Origin: an uncultured Eubacteriales bacterium
GTDB taxonomy: Bacteria; Bacillota; Clostridia; Oscillospirales; Oscillospiraceae
Length of the DNA stretch: 50,703 nucleotides
Direction of reading: 5' to 3'
Assembly (NCBI GenBank): GCA_900546415.1
Contig: URCY01000007.1
Span: 1 to 50,703 of the forward strand
The notes below the pieces were generated by a model. That model was not told the DNA's origin and ran no database searches. It worked only from the letters and a program-made list of their open reading frames with translations. Positions 25,704 through 33,180 of this stretch are shown piece by piece. The translations under genes and the position numbers were made by a program. How positions within the stretch are numbered: the first letter of the stretch is position 1; each line of letters opens with the position of its first letter.

Positions 25704-26294
25704 TTATTCGAGGTCCTTGCGGTGCTTTTTGAGGTAACCCGGCTCGGCATAGGACTGAATTTTCACCGAGGTCAGCACGGTCACGGCGCTCAGCACGCTT
25801 TCAATCATCAGAATCACGCCGAGGATCGTCGCCAGCAGGAATTCGTCCTCCAACGGATAGATCGCGAGGAACATCCCGCCGATCACGGCCAAGACCGCCA
25901 GCGCAAAGATCGCCCACCACGCGCTGATGCCGAAGCGCTTAGCGTGCCGCGCGACCTGAATTTTGATGACGCCGTCGCCGAAGATCACGATCCCAAGTGG
26001 GATGCAGACGGGCATCAGAAGCGAGTCGGGACGGATCAGGAAGATCAGACCGATCCCCGCGATGATAAAGCCGAAGACGAAATCGTATTCAAATGCAAGC
26101 CGATAAAGATCCTTGGAAAGATAGCCGACAATTTTCGACGCGCCGAACAGGATCAGAAACACGCCGCAGAATTTTTCAAGAAAGGTGACGGACAGCGTCG
26201 GCTTCACAACGAGCACGATCCCGATCGCGAACAGCAGCAGCGAAAGCACAACGTGGCTGATCTTCGCGATCCGCATGGGGACGACGGAGTGCAT
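25704..26294 (-). CDS. DUF308 (HdeD-like) membrane protein
   Basis: A 196-residue protein with about six hydrophobic spans arranged as pairs, typical of the DUF308/HdeD family. The segments AIGIVLVVKPTLSV, GVFLILFGASKIV and AGIGLIFLIRPDSLL are repeated versions of the family unit (gain of a short helix pair ending in a P-containing loop). The start is ATG 26294 because AGGAGG lies 8 bases upstream. The frame is open to 26312. It is the first gene of the presumed fab transcript, 75 bp before acpP. A link to lipid synthesis is only positional. Confidence 0.82.
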   Translation of the reverse strand: MHSVVPMRIAKISHVVLSLLLFAIGIVLVVKPTLSVTFLEKFCGVFLILFGASKIVGYLSKDLYRLAFEYDFVFGFIIAGIGLIFLIRPDSLLMPVCIPLGIVIFGDGVIKIQVARHAKRFGISAWWAIFALAVLAVIGGMFLAIYPLEDEFLLATILGVILMIESVLSAVTVLTSVKIQSYAEPGYLKKHRKDLE

Positions 26295-26622
26295 AGAAAA
26301 TTCCTCCTTCAACAGGCTTTGCGCTCAGTTTAGCAGAAAAAAGGCCGCATGAAAACTGACAAAACGCGCCCAATGCCCCGAATTATGACACCAACCGGCA
26401 AAATGTACTAAAATTCGCGCATAGTTTCGTGCAGAATGCGAGCGGCGAAGCACGGGAGAGGCTTCGCAGTGAAATTTGCTCTTCCAGCAAGTGCAATATG
26501 CTTCGCATGTGAAATGCGGACTTGCGCCCGCGTGAAATGGCGCTTTCGGAGAAGCGCCGTTGCGGAGTCGCTCTGCGACGGATTTCAAACTTTTCGTTCT
26601 GAAAACCGTGCCATAGAACCAA

Positions 26623-26673
26623 AAAACCCACCAGCCTTGTCATTGCGAGGCCGCGACGCGGCCGTGGCAATCT
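26623..26673 (+). repeat. 51-bp repeat, copy 1 (TGTCATTGCGAGG family)
   Basis: It begins AAAACCCACCAGCCTTGTC and ends CCGTGGCAATCT, identical over 51 bp to 26986-27036. Similarity continues for about 40 bp more (AGCGAGGCACGG against AGCGAAGCACGG). The core GCCGCGACGCGGCCG is a small palindrome. It is likely a REP- or MITE-like intergenic repeat. Confidence 0.8.
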
Positions 26674-26898
26674 GAAAGTTGTAGGCATGGTGTCCCGCAG
26701 CGAGGCACGGGAGTGCGAAGCGAGAAATGACGTCTAAAATGGGAACCGCGAGGCGGATTATGCTGTCCGTGCTGTTTTTTCTCGCTTCATTTTGGATTCT
26801 GTTTCATTTCGGTTTTCCGTATTTCGTTCCGGGATGCCGCGTCGTTCCGTTAAAGATTGCCGCGTCGGGCGCGAAATCGTGCCCTCCTCGCAATGACA
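26638..26898. mobile_element. 261-bp stretch bounded by inverted TGTCATTGCGAGG ends
   Basis: TGTCATTGCGAGG at 26638-26650 faces its complement CCTCGCAATGACA at 26886-26898. The inside includes a GC-rich palindrome and an AT-rich middle with no credible gene. The form suits a small non-autonomous element. Its end sequence recurs at 27001 and 38774. Confidence 0.5.
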
Positions 26899-26985
26899 TA
26901 AATTTGGAACGTTTTTGCTTGAAAAACGAATGTTTATAGTCGTATGCAGTCGATTTCAATCCGAAACAACGTTCTTTTTTCAAGT

Positions 26986-27036
26986 AAAACCCACCAGCCT
27001 TGTCATTGCGAGGCCGCGACGCGGCCGTGGCAATCT
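26986..27036 (+). repeat. 51-bp repeat, copy 2 (TGTCATTGCGAGG family)
   Basis: A direct repeat of 26623-26673 with identical sequence. Similarity extends to about 27078. It lies 116 bp from the end of the XRE gene. Confidence 0.8.
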
Positions 27037-27151
27037 TAAAGCTTTAGGTATGGCATCCCGCAGCGAAGCACGGCAGCACGGGGCGCTATAGACAATTTTG
27101 CGTGAGGGCAAAGAAAAAACGGAGCTGCGGCCGGTCGGCCACAGTCCCGTT

Positions 27152-27391
27152 TCATTCCAGATTTTCAAAAAATGCATCGTAGGAGCATCGGTAAAGCTTT
27201 TTCAGCTCGATCAGCACGCTGACGCGAATGTTCAATTCGCCGGATTCATATTTGGCGTAGGTCGTGCGGCCGATGTCGCACCCGCGAAGCTGCAAGGCGG
27301 CGCACAGCTTTTCCTGCGAAAGCCCCTGTTCGCTGCGCAGACGTCGCAGGTTGTCGCCCATATTCCGGTCGCGCCGTAGCTTTTGCTCCAT
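27152..27391 (-). CDS. Small XRE-family transcriptional regulator
   Basis: A 79-residue protein that is almost entirely one helix-turn-helix domain (about residues 12-70). GDNLRRLRSEQGLSQEKLCAAL is helix 1-2, ALQLRGCDIGRTTYAKYESG covers the turn and recognition helix, and NIRVSVLIELKKLYRCSYDAFF is the closing part, typical of XRE/Cro repressors. The start is ATG 27391, with GGGAGAG 7 bases upstream. It is divergent from a 56-residue protein gene across a spacer with palindromic TGACC/GGTCA sites, so it probably represses itself and that gene. Confidence 0.85.
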   Translation of the reverse strand: MEQKLRRDRNMGDNLRRLRSEQGLSQEKLCAALQLRGCDIGRTTYAKYESGELNIRVSVLIELKKLYRCSYDAFFENLE

Positions 27392-27407
27392 AATGACTCT
27401 CCCTTTT

Positions 27408-27479
27408 TGACCAGTATTGGTTGCAAACAATCATATTTTATGATATACTGATGAAAAATATTGACCGCGATATTGGTCA
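27408..27479. promoter_or_regulatory. Candidate operators between the XRE gene and the 56-aa gene
   Basis: TGACC-N8-GGTCA at 27462-27479 is a perfect palindrome. TGACCAGTATTGGT at 27408-27421 is a related site facing it (TGACCAGTAT against ATATTGGTCA). The first lies just past the -10 box of the rightward promoter, a position suited to repression by the XRE protein. Confidence 0.55.
27421..27449 (+). promoter_or_regulatory. Promoter of the 56-aa gene
   Basis: TTGCAA (27421-27426), a 17-bp spacer and TATACT (27444-27449). The ATG of the small gene is about 48 bp downstream. Confidence 0.65.
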
Positions 27480-27496
27480 GATTTAGGAGATGCGAT

Positions 27497-27667
27497 ATGG
27501 AAATTTATCAAAAAATGTACGCAATTCTGTGCGCGGCGGTCGACGAGGTCATCGACCCGCTGGAAAAGATCCCCGCCGCCGTTCCGTGGGCGGCCAGACT
27601 GCGCGCCGCGCTGCATACCGCCGAGGAGCTTTACATCGGGAATGAAAAAGCAGACCCGAACACCTGA
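27497..27667 (+). CDS. Small protein of 56 aa, unknown function
   Basis: I do not recognise the family. The ATG at 27497 has AGGAG 8 bases upstream and a good promoter, and a strong terminator follows, so it is probably a real gene. The sequence is mostly helical. An N-terminal half MEIYQKMYAILCAAVDEVID with amphipathic spacing is followed by Ala-rich AARLRAALHTAEELYI and an unstructured charged tail. It has no signal or membrane span. It is divergent from the XRE regulator and shares its operator region. A toxin-antitoxin pairing was considered, but nothing in the sequence supports it. Confidence 0.65.
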   Translation: MEIYQKMYAILCAAVDEVIDPLEKIPAAVPWAARLRAALHTAEELYIGNEKADPNT

Positions 27668-27737
27668 ACCCGATGCCGATCCGTTTCACTCGGCCGAAGG
27701 CCGAATTTCACTGCGAAGCCGTGCCCTATGGGCAAAG

Positions 27738-27787
27738 CAAAAACCCGCCGTCGAACCGAGTGAATCGGCTCGACGGCGGGCTTTTTT
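27738..27787. terminator. Bidirectional terminator between the 56-aa gene and pepT
   Basis: A 16-bp stem with one mismatch (CCCGCCGTCGAACCGA with TCGGCTCGACGGCGGG), a 5-base loop, five A before and six T after. Confidence 0.9.
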
Positions 27788-27792
27788 ACCGT

Positions 27793-29001
27793 TTATTTTG
27801 CTGCGTTCGTCAGCAGGCGCTTGAGGATGCGCACGGCGCTCTCCATATCCTCGACCGGGATATACTCAAAACGGCCGTGGTAATTCTCGCCACCCGTGAA
27901 CAGGTTCGGGCAGGGCAGCCCCTCGTAGGACAGGCGCGCGCCGTCCGTGCCGCCGCGGATGGGCACGACGTTCGGCGTGATGCCCTCGTCGAGCATGGCC
28001 TGCTTCATCGCGTCTACGACGTACATGCACGGCTCGATCTTCTCGCGCATGTTGTAGTAGCTGTCCCTGAGCTGCACCTCGACCGTCCCGGCGCCGTATT
28101 TCCGGTTCAGGAAGGCCGCAATGTCCGTGAACAGCGCCTTTTTCTGCTCGAATTTGGCGCGGTCATGGTCGCGGATGATATATTCCAGCGTCGTCAGCTC
28201 CACCTCGCCGTGCATTTCGCAGAGGTGGCTGAAGCCCTCGTAGCCCTCGGTGAATTCCGGGCGCTGCTGCACGGGCAGCATCCCGTGAAACTCCATGGCG
28301 ATGTTCTGGGAATTGATCATCGTGTTTTTCGCGTCGCCGGGATGGACGTTGCGCCCGTGCACGGTGACCACGGCGGAGGCGGCGTTGAAATTTTCGTATT
28401 CCAGCTCGCCCAGCGTGCCGCCGTCGACGGTGAAGGCAAAGTCCGCGCCGAAGCGCTCAAGGTCGAAGCGATCCGCGCCGCGGCCGATCTCCTCGTCGGG
28501 CGTGAAGCCGATGCGCAGGGTGGCGTGGGGCTTGCCCTCGGCCATCAGCTCCCCGGCGGCGGTCAGGATCTCGGCGATGCCGGCCTTGTCGTCTGCGCCG
28601 AGCAGCGTCGTGCCGTCGGTGACGATCAGATGCTTGCCGACGCTGCGCTTGAGCTTCGGAAAATCGCGGTCGGACAGGACGATCCCGCGCGCCTCGTTGA
28701 GCACGATGTCGCCGCCCTCGTAGAGCACGGTGCGCGGCTTGACGTCCTTGCCGGAGCAGTCGGGCGAGGTGTCCATATGCGCGATCAGACCGATCACGGG
28801 CGCACCCTGCGCGCCGGGAACGGTGCCGTAGACATAGCCGTCGGCGTCCATCTGCGCGTCGACGATGCCCATGGCGAGCATTTCCTCGACCAGCTCTGCG
28901 CCGAGCCGCTTCTGCTTATCCGTGGAGGGGCAGGTCTCGCTCGATTCGTCGGACTGCGTGTCGAAGGATACATATTTTAAAAGGCGTTCGGATACCGTCA
29001 T
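27793..29001 (-). CDS. pepT: Peptidase T (tripeptide aminopeptidase)
   Basis: A 402-residue M20-family zinc peptidase that removes the N-terminal residue of tripeptides. It shows LLKYVSFDTQSDES at the N terminus and the metal-binding segments GLIAHMDTSPD and LLGADDKAGIAEI. The catalytic pair is in IGFTPDEEIGRGAD. HGRNVHPGDAKNTM and RGGTDGARLSYEGLPCPNLFTGG are also present. All are standard for PepT, and the length is normal. It starts 13 bp after ackA stops and is probably co-transcribed with it. Confidence 0.96.
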   Translation of the reverse strand: MTVSERLLKYVSFDTQSDESSETCPSTDKQKRLGAELVEEMLAMGIVDAQMDADGYVYGTVPGAQGAPVIGLIAHMDTSPDCSGKDVKPRTVLYEGGDIVLNEARGIVLSDRDFPKLKRSVGKHLIVTDGTTLLGADDKAGIAEILTAAGELMAEGKPHATLRIGFTPDEEIGRGADRFDLERFGADFAFTVDGGTLGELEYENFNAASAVVTVHGRNVHPGDAKNTMINSQNIAMEFHGMLPVQQRPEFTEGYEGFSHLCEMHGEVELTTLEYIIRDHDRAKFEQKKALFTDIAAFLNRKYGAGTVEVQLRDSYYNMREKIEPCMYVVDAMKQAMLDEGITPNVVPIRGGTDGARLSYEGLPCPNLFTGGENYHGRFEYIPVEDMESAVRILKRLLTNAAK

Positions 29002-29014
29002 GGCGCGTCCCTTC

Positions 29015-30211
29015 TTACTTGCAAAGCTCGGCGGTGTCCTGCGCGATCATCAGCTCCTCGTTGGTCGGGATGACCCAGACCTTCACGCGGGAATCGTCGG
29101 CGGAGATCAGAGCCTCCTCGCCGCGCACCTGATTGCGCGCGGGATCGAGCTTGACGCCCATGAATTCCAGACCCTCGCAGACCGACGCGCGGGTCGCCGG
29201 GCCGTTCTCGCCGACACCGGCCGTGAACACGAGGCAGTCCAGACCGCCCAGCGCCGCGGCATACGCGCCGACGTACTTCTTGACCTCATAGCAGAACTTG
29301 TCCAGCGCCAGACGGCAGGCCTTGTCGCCCTTGGCCGCGCCCGCCTCAAGATCGCGGAAGTCGGAGGAGCAGCCGTTCGACAGCGCCAGCACGCCGGACT
29401 TTTTGTTCAGCATGGTCAGGCACTCGTCGGCGCTCATGTGATACTTATTCATAATGAACTGCGCAACGCAGGTGTCAATGTCGCCGGAGCGCGTGCCCAT
29501 GGGGACGCCGGCCAACGGGGACAGACCCATGGAGGTGTCCTGACACTTGCCGTCGGCGACGGCGGAGAGGGAAGAGCCGTTGCCGAGGTGGCAGACGACA
29601 ATCTTCAGCTCGCTTGCGGGCTTGCCCATCAGCTCAATGGCACGCTTGGAGACGAAGCGGTGCGAGGTGCCGTGGAAGCCGTAGCGGCGCAGATGATCTT
29701 CTTCGTAATACTTGGTGGGGATGGCGTAGCGATAGGCCTTCGGGGGCATGGTCATGTGGAACGCGGTGTCGAACACGGCGACCTGCGGCTTGCCGGGCAT
29801 GGCCTTCTCGCAGGCCTCGATGCCCATCAGATTGGCCGGGTTATGCAGAGGCCCGAGGGGGATGCAGTCGCGAATGGCCTGCTTGCAGGCCTCGTCGATG
29901 ATGCAGGAGGCAATGAACCTGTCGCCGCCGTGGAGCACGCGATGGCCGACGGCCTCGATCTCGTCGACGGAGCGGATCACGCCGTATTCCGGATCGACCA
30001 GGATCGACAGCACGGCGTCGATCGCCTCGGCGTGGCTGGGCATGGGGATTTCGCGCTCGACCTTCGTGCCCTTGACGAGGTTCTTGTGCGTGAGGCGGCC
30101 GTCGATGTAAATGCGCTCGCAAAGACCCTTCGCGGAGATCTCGCCGGTGTCCGGATCCATGAGCTGATACTTCAGCGACGAGCTGCCTGCGTTGATAACC
30201 AGAATTTTCAT
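29015..30211 (-). CDS. ackA: Acetate kinase
   Basis: A 398-residue ASKHA-fold kinase that makes acetate and ATP from acetyl phosphate. It has the N-terminal motif VINAGSSSLKYQL, GHRVLHGGDRF, NPANLMGIEACE, FDTAFHMTMP, RRYGFHGTSHRFVS, CHLGNGSSL and GTRSGDIDT. The start is ATG 30211 (MKILVINAG), with AGGAG upstream. The frame is open to 30280. No phosphotransacetylase gene (pta) is next to it. It is divergent from tmcAL, with about 130 bp between start codons. Confidence 0.97.
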   Translation of the reverse strand: MKILVINAGSSSLKYQLMDPDTGEISAKGLCERIYIDGRLTHKNLVKGTKVEREIPMPSHAEAIDAVLSILVDPEYGVIRSVDEIEAVGHRVLHGGDRFIASCIIDEACKQAIRDCIPLGPLHNPANLMGIEACEKAMPGKPQVAVFDTAFHMTMPPKAYRYAIPTKYYEEDHLRRYGFHGTSHRFVSKRAIELMGKPASELKIVVCHLGNGSSLSAVADGKCQDTSMGLSPLAGVPMGTRSGDIDTCVAQFIMNKYHMSADECLTMLNKKSGVLALSNGCSSDFRDLEAGAAKGDKACRLALDKFCYEVKKYVGAYAAALGGLDCLVFTAGVGENGPATRASVCEGLEFMGVKLDPARNQVRGEEALISADDSRVKVWVIPTNEELMIAQDTAELCK

Positions 30212-30343
30212 CTTGATTTCACTCCTGTTACGTTTTTGATTTGCTTTTTTCAAATTCTGTGATAGGATACATACATACAATGTCTATTCTATCTCAATTC
30301 CTTGCCGCTGGCAAGTGCTTTTTTCGGAAAGAGGCGAGAATTC

Positions 30344-31504
30344 ATGAAAACCGTTGCGGTCATTTGCGAATATAACCCGTTTCACAACGGCCACGCGCGG
30401 CAGCTGCGCCGTATGGCGGAGGTCGGCACGACCGTCTGCGTGATGAGCGGGAACTATGTGCAGCGCGGCGAACCGGCGATCTGCGACAAGTGGACGCGCG
30501 CGCGGGCGGCGGCGCTCTGCGGCGCGGATCTGGTGCTGGAGCTGCCCGTGACCTATGCGCTGCGGTCGGCCGAGGGCTTTGCCGACGGCGGCGTGGAGGT
30601 ACTCGAGCGGCTCGGCTGCGTCGACGCGCTCTGCTTCGGCAGCGAGACGGGCAGCGCCGAGCGCGTGCTTTCCACGGCGCGTCTGCTGCTTTCGGACGCT
30701 TTTTCGGCCGCGCTTCGGCAGGAGCTTACCACAGGCGTGAGCTTCCCGCGTGCGCGCGAGCTGGCCGTGCGCCGCCTGAACGGGGAGGAGACGCCGCCCC
30801 TGACCGCGCCGAACGACATTTTGGCCGTGGAATACTGCAAGGCGCTGCTGCGGCGGGGAAGCGCGATCGAGCCGATGCTCATCCGCCGCGACGGGGATTA
30901 TCACGTCGGAACAGACCCGAACGCGCCGTCGGCGTCCTTCCTGCGCACGCAGGAGCGCTGGGACGGTTGCGTCCCCGAGGCCGCGCTGGCGTGTTTCGCC
31001 GGTGCGCCGCGCTTCACGGCTGCAGCGGGGGAGCGGGCGTGGCTGGCGCGTCTGCGCGGAATGCCCGACGCGGCGTTCGAGGCGCTGCCCTTTGGCTCGG
31101 AGGGGCTTTGGCGGCGGCTGCTGCGCGCCTGCCGGACGGAGGAGACGCTCGAGGGGATCGTCGAGGCCGCCAAGACCAAGCGCTACCCGCGTACACGCCT
31201 GATGCGGATGCTGCTGTGCGCCTACCTCGGCATCGACGAGGGGCTGCTGCGCGCGCAGGCGCCCTATATCCGTGTGCTCGCAGCTAACGAACGGGGGCAG
31301 GCCGTGCTGCGCAGGGCAAGGAAGAACGGCGCGCCGCTGCTGCACGCCGGTGAGCGCGCGCCTGCCTGTCCCTATGCGGAGCTGGAACGCCGCGCCGACG
31401 ATCTTTTCGGCCTGTTCAGCACAAATGAGGAATATTATGTCAACCAAGAACGGCAGCACCGTCTGTTTCGACCGGCCGACGCGCCGTCCTGCGGCGAAAA
31501 ATGA
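30344..31504 (+). CDS. tmcAL: tRNA(Met) cytidine acetate ligase TmcAL (YlbM family)
   Basis: A 386-residue nucleotidyltransferase-fold protein. It opens VAVICEYNPFHNGHARQL, whose FHNGH is the HxGH-type ATP motif, and continues MSGNYVQRGEPAICDKW and LVLELPVTYALRSAEGFADG, diagnostic of the YlbM/TmcAL family. In Bacillus subtilis TmcAL uses acetate and ATP to acetylate the wobble cytidine of elongator tRNA-Met. The start is ATG 30344 with GAGGCGAG upstream. Its place opposite acetate kinase is common in Firmicutes. An elongator tRNA-Met gene lies at 49557. Confidence 0.92.
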   Translation: MKTVAVICEYNPFHNGHARQLRRMAEVGTTVCVMSGNYVQRGEPAICDKWTRARAAALCGADLVLELPVTYALRSAEGFADGGVEVLERLGCVDALCFGSETGSAERVLSTARLLLSDAFSAALRQELTTGVSFPRARELAVRRLNGEETPPLTAPNDILAVEYCKALLRRGSAIEPMLIRRDGDYHVGTDPNAPSASFLRTQERWDGCVPEAALACFAGAPRFTAAAGERAWLARLRGMPDAAFEALPFGSEGLWRRLLRACRTEETLEGIVEAAKTKRYPRTRLMRMLLCAYLGIDEGLLRAQAPYIRVLAANERGQAVLRRARKNGAPLLHAGERAPACPYAELERRADDLFGLFSTNEEYYVNQERQHRLFRPADAPSCGEK

Positions 31505-31534
31505 AACTTTTTCGGAATGTTTTGAAAAAAACGC

Positions 31535-31563
31535 TTGCAATCTGAAAGAAAGTGTGGTACTAT
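31535..31563 (+). promoter_or_regulatory. Promoter of rpmE
   Basis: TTGCAA (31535-31540), a 17-bp spacer and TACTAT (31558-31563), 68 bp before the start codon. Confidence 0.65.
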
Positions 31564-31631
31564 ATCTGGGCGATTGAATACAAAGGGACTACTAAATCCC
31601 CGACGACGACTATAAGAAAGAGGTGAAAGCA

Positions 31632-31832
31632 ATGAAGGAAGGTATCCATCCGAAGTACGAACAGACTACAATCAGATGCGCGTGCGGCGAGATTATTGAG
31701 ACCGGCTCCACCAAAAAGGACATCAAGGTTGAAATTTGCTCCAAGTGCCACCCTTTCTATACCGGCAAGCAGAAGCTGGTTGACACCGGTGGACGTGTTG
31801 ACCGTTTCAACAAGAAGTTCGGTCTGAAGTAA
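31632..31832 (+). CDS. rpmE: 50S ribosomal protein L31
   Basis: A 66-residue L31 of the zinc-binding (C+) type. It starts MKEGIHPKYEQTTIRCACGE and contains the Cys pair C-A-C plus CSKCHPFYTG and GGRVDRFNKKF. The start is ATG 31632, with AGAGGTG upstream, and an in-frame ATG at 31623 falls within that ribosome binding site. Single gene with own promoter and terminator. Confidence 0.97.
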   Translation: MKEGIHPKYEQTTIRCACGEIIETGSTKKDIKVEICSKCHPFYTGKQKLVDTGGRVDRFNKKFGLK

Positions 31833-31839
31833 TGAGTAA

Positions 31840-31869
31840 AGTTCGCACCGCATCGGTGCGGACTTTTTT
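31840..31869 (+). terminator. Terminator of rpmE
   Basis: AGTTCGCACCG pairs with CGGTGCGGACT around a short loop (one G-T pair), followed by six T. Confidence 0.9.
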
Positions 31870-31911
31870 CATTATCTGTCGATTTTCGTCGACGCAGGAC
31901 TGGAGATATTT

Positions 31912-33180
31912 ATGAATTTGAACGAACGAGTGACGATAGAAAAGGCGGTTCTGGTCGGGCTGAATGCGGATTGCTTCCGCCCGGAGGAGACCGCTACCGA
32001 GGAATCCCTCGACGAGCTGGAGGCGCTGCTGGAGACGGCGGGCGGCGAATGCACAGCCAAGGTGCTGCAAAACCGCAAAACGCCCGACCCGCACAGCTTC
32101 ATCGGCGAGGGCAAGGCGCAGGAGGTGCGCGAGCTGCTGGAGAACACCGGCGCGAATCTGGTCGTGTTCGACAACGACCTCTCGCCGTCGCAGATCCGGG
32201 CGCTCGAGGAGCTGACGGACGCGACCGTGCTCGACCGCAGCGCCCTGATCCTCGACATTTTTGCCCAGCGCGCCAAGACGGCCGAGGGGCGTTTGCAGGT
32301 CGAGCTGGCGCAGTATCAATACCTGCTGCCGAAGCTCTCCGGCATGGGCAAGTCCATGTCGCGGCTCGGCGGCGGCATCGGCACGCGCGGCCCCGGCGAG
32401 ACGAAGCTCGAGACCGACCGACGGCATATCCGCGAGCGCATCGACCGGCTCAAGACCGAGCTGGCCGAGGTCCGCAAGGTGCGCGGCGTGCAGCGTGAGC
32501 GCCGCATGAAAAACGCCGTGCCGGTTGTGGCGCTGGTCGGCTATACCAACGCGGGCAAGTCGACCCTTCTGAATCAGCTCACGGGCGCGGGCATCCCCGC
32601 CAATGACCGCCTGTTTGACACGCTGGACACGACCACGCGCCGCCTGCGCGTGTCGGATCATCTTGAGGTGCTGCTGTCGGATACGGTCGGCTTCATTGCG
32701 AAGCTGCCGCATCACCTCGTCGAGGCTTTCAAGGCCACGCTCGAGGAGCTGCAATATGCCGACCTGCTGCTGCACGTGATCGACGCCTCCGATCCGCAGC
32801 GCGAGGAGCACATTGCTGTGGTCGACCGCCTGATCGAGCAGCTGGCCAAGCCCGGCGTGCCGGTTCTGCGCTGCTACAACAAGGCCGATCTGCTCGATGA
32901 CATCAGCGACTATCCGATCGGCGAGCGGAACATCCCCATCTGTGCCCGCAGCGGCGTCGGGATGGACGAGCTGCTCACGCGCATCGAGGAGACGCTGCTC
33001 GGCGAGCTGCACGAGGTCACGCTGCTGCTGCCGTATGCGCAGGGCGGCGCGCTGGACGTGCTGCATCAGCAGGCGCAGGTACATAACGTGGAATACACGG
33101 CGGAGGGGATCGTGGTTCAACTGACCTGTAAGGACGAGCTTTACCGCCGCTATCAGCAGTTTGAGAGGAAGGGCGAATGA
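31912..33180 (+). CDS. hflX: GTPase HflX
   Basis: A 422-residue ribosome-binding GTPase. The N-terminal HflX domain has DPHSFIGEGKAQEV and FDNDLSPSQIRALEE. The family hallmark GGGIGTRGPGETKLETDRR precedes a coiled-coil-like stretch. The GTPase domain has P-loop GYTNAGKST, G3 DTVGF and G4 NKAD. HflX splits stalled ribosomes under stress. The start is ATG 31912, with GGAG upstream. The gene is coupled to yigZ by a 4-bp overlap. Confidence 0.96.
   Translation: MNLNERVTIEKAVLVGLNADCFRPEETATEESLDELEALLETAGGECTAKVLQNRKTPDPHSFIGEGKAQEVRELLENTGANLVVFDNDLSPSQIRALEELTDATVLDRSALILDIFAQRAKTAEGRLQVELAQYQYLLPKLSGMGKSMSRLGGGIGTRGPGETKLETDRRHIRERIDRLKTELAEVRKVRGVQRERRMKNAVPVVALVGYTNAGKSTLLNQLTGAGIPANDRLFDTLDTTTRRLRVSDHLEVLLSDTVGFIAKLPHHLVEAFKATLEELQYADLLLHVIDASDPQREEHIAVVDRLIEQLAKPGVPVLRCYNKADLLDDISDYPIGERNIPICARSGVGMDELLTRIEETLLGELHEVTLLLPYAQGGALDVLHQQAQVHNVEYTAEGIVVQLTCKDELYRRYQQFERKGE

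Larger units (their letters stand above)
26295..27151. other. Repeat-rich non-coding stretch between the fab operon and the XRE gene
   Basis: No convincing gene lies in these 857 bp. The stretch from about 26436 to 26580 has GTGAAAT recurring three times (26469, 26510, 26533) among GC-rich short inverted segments. It is followed by the TGTCATTGCGAGG repeats described separately. A 70-codon plus-strand frame (26727-26939) falls inside the repeat element and has no ribosome binding site. Confidence 0.6.

Noticed and set aside
22956..26333. An 1125-codon open frame on the plus strand across the fab operon
   Set aside because: It is exactly antisense to fabG, the KS/KS' gene and acpP, all with clear domains and ribosome binding sites. 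Such frames arise from GC-rich third positions. The Arg/His/Val/Asp-rich product has no domain.
26727..26939. A possible 70-aa membrane peptide
   Set aside because: Inside the TGTCATTGCGAGG element, without a ribosome binding site. The hydrophobic part comes from AT-rich repeat filler.
27152..27667. A toxin-antitoxin system made of the XRE and 56-aa genes
   Set aside because: Typical type II pairs are in tandem and overlapping. These are divergent, and the small protein has no toxin-like motif.
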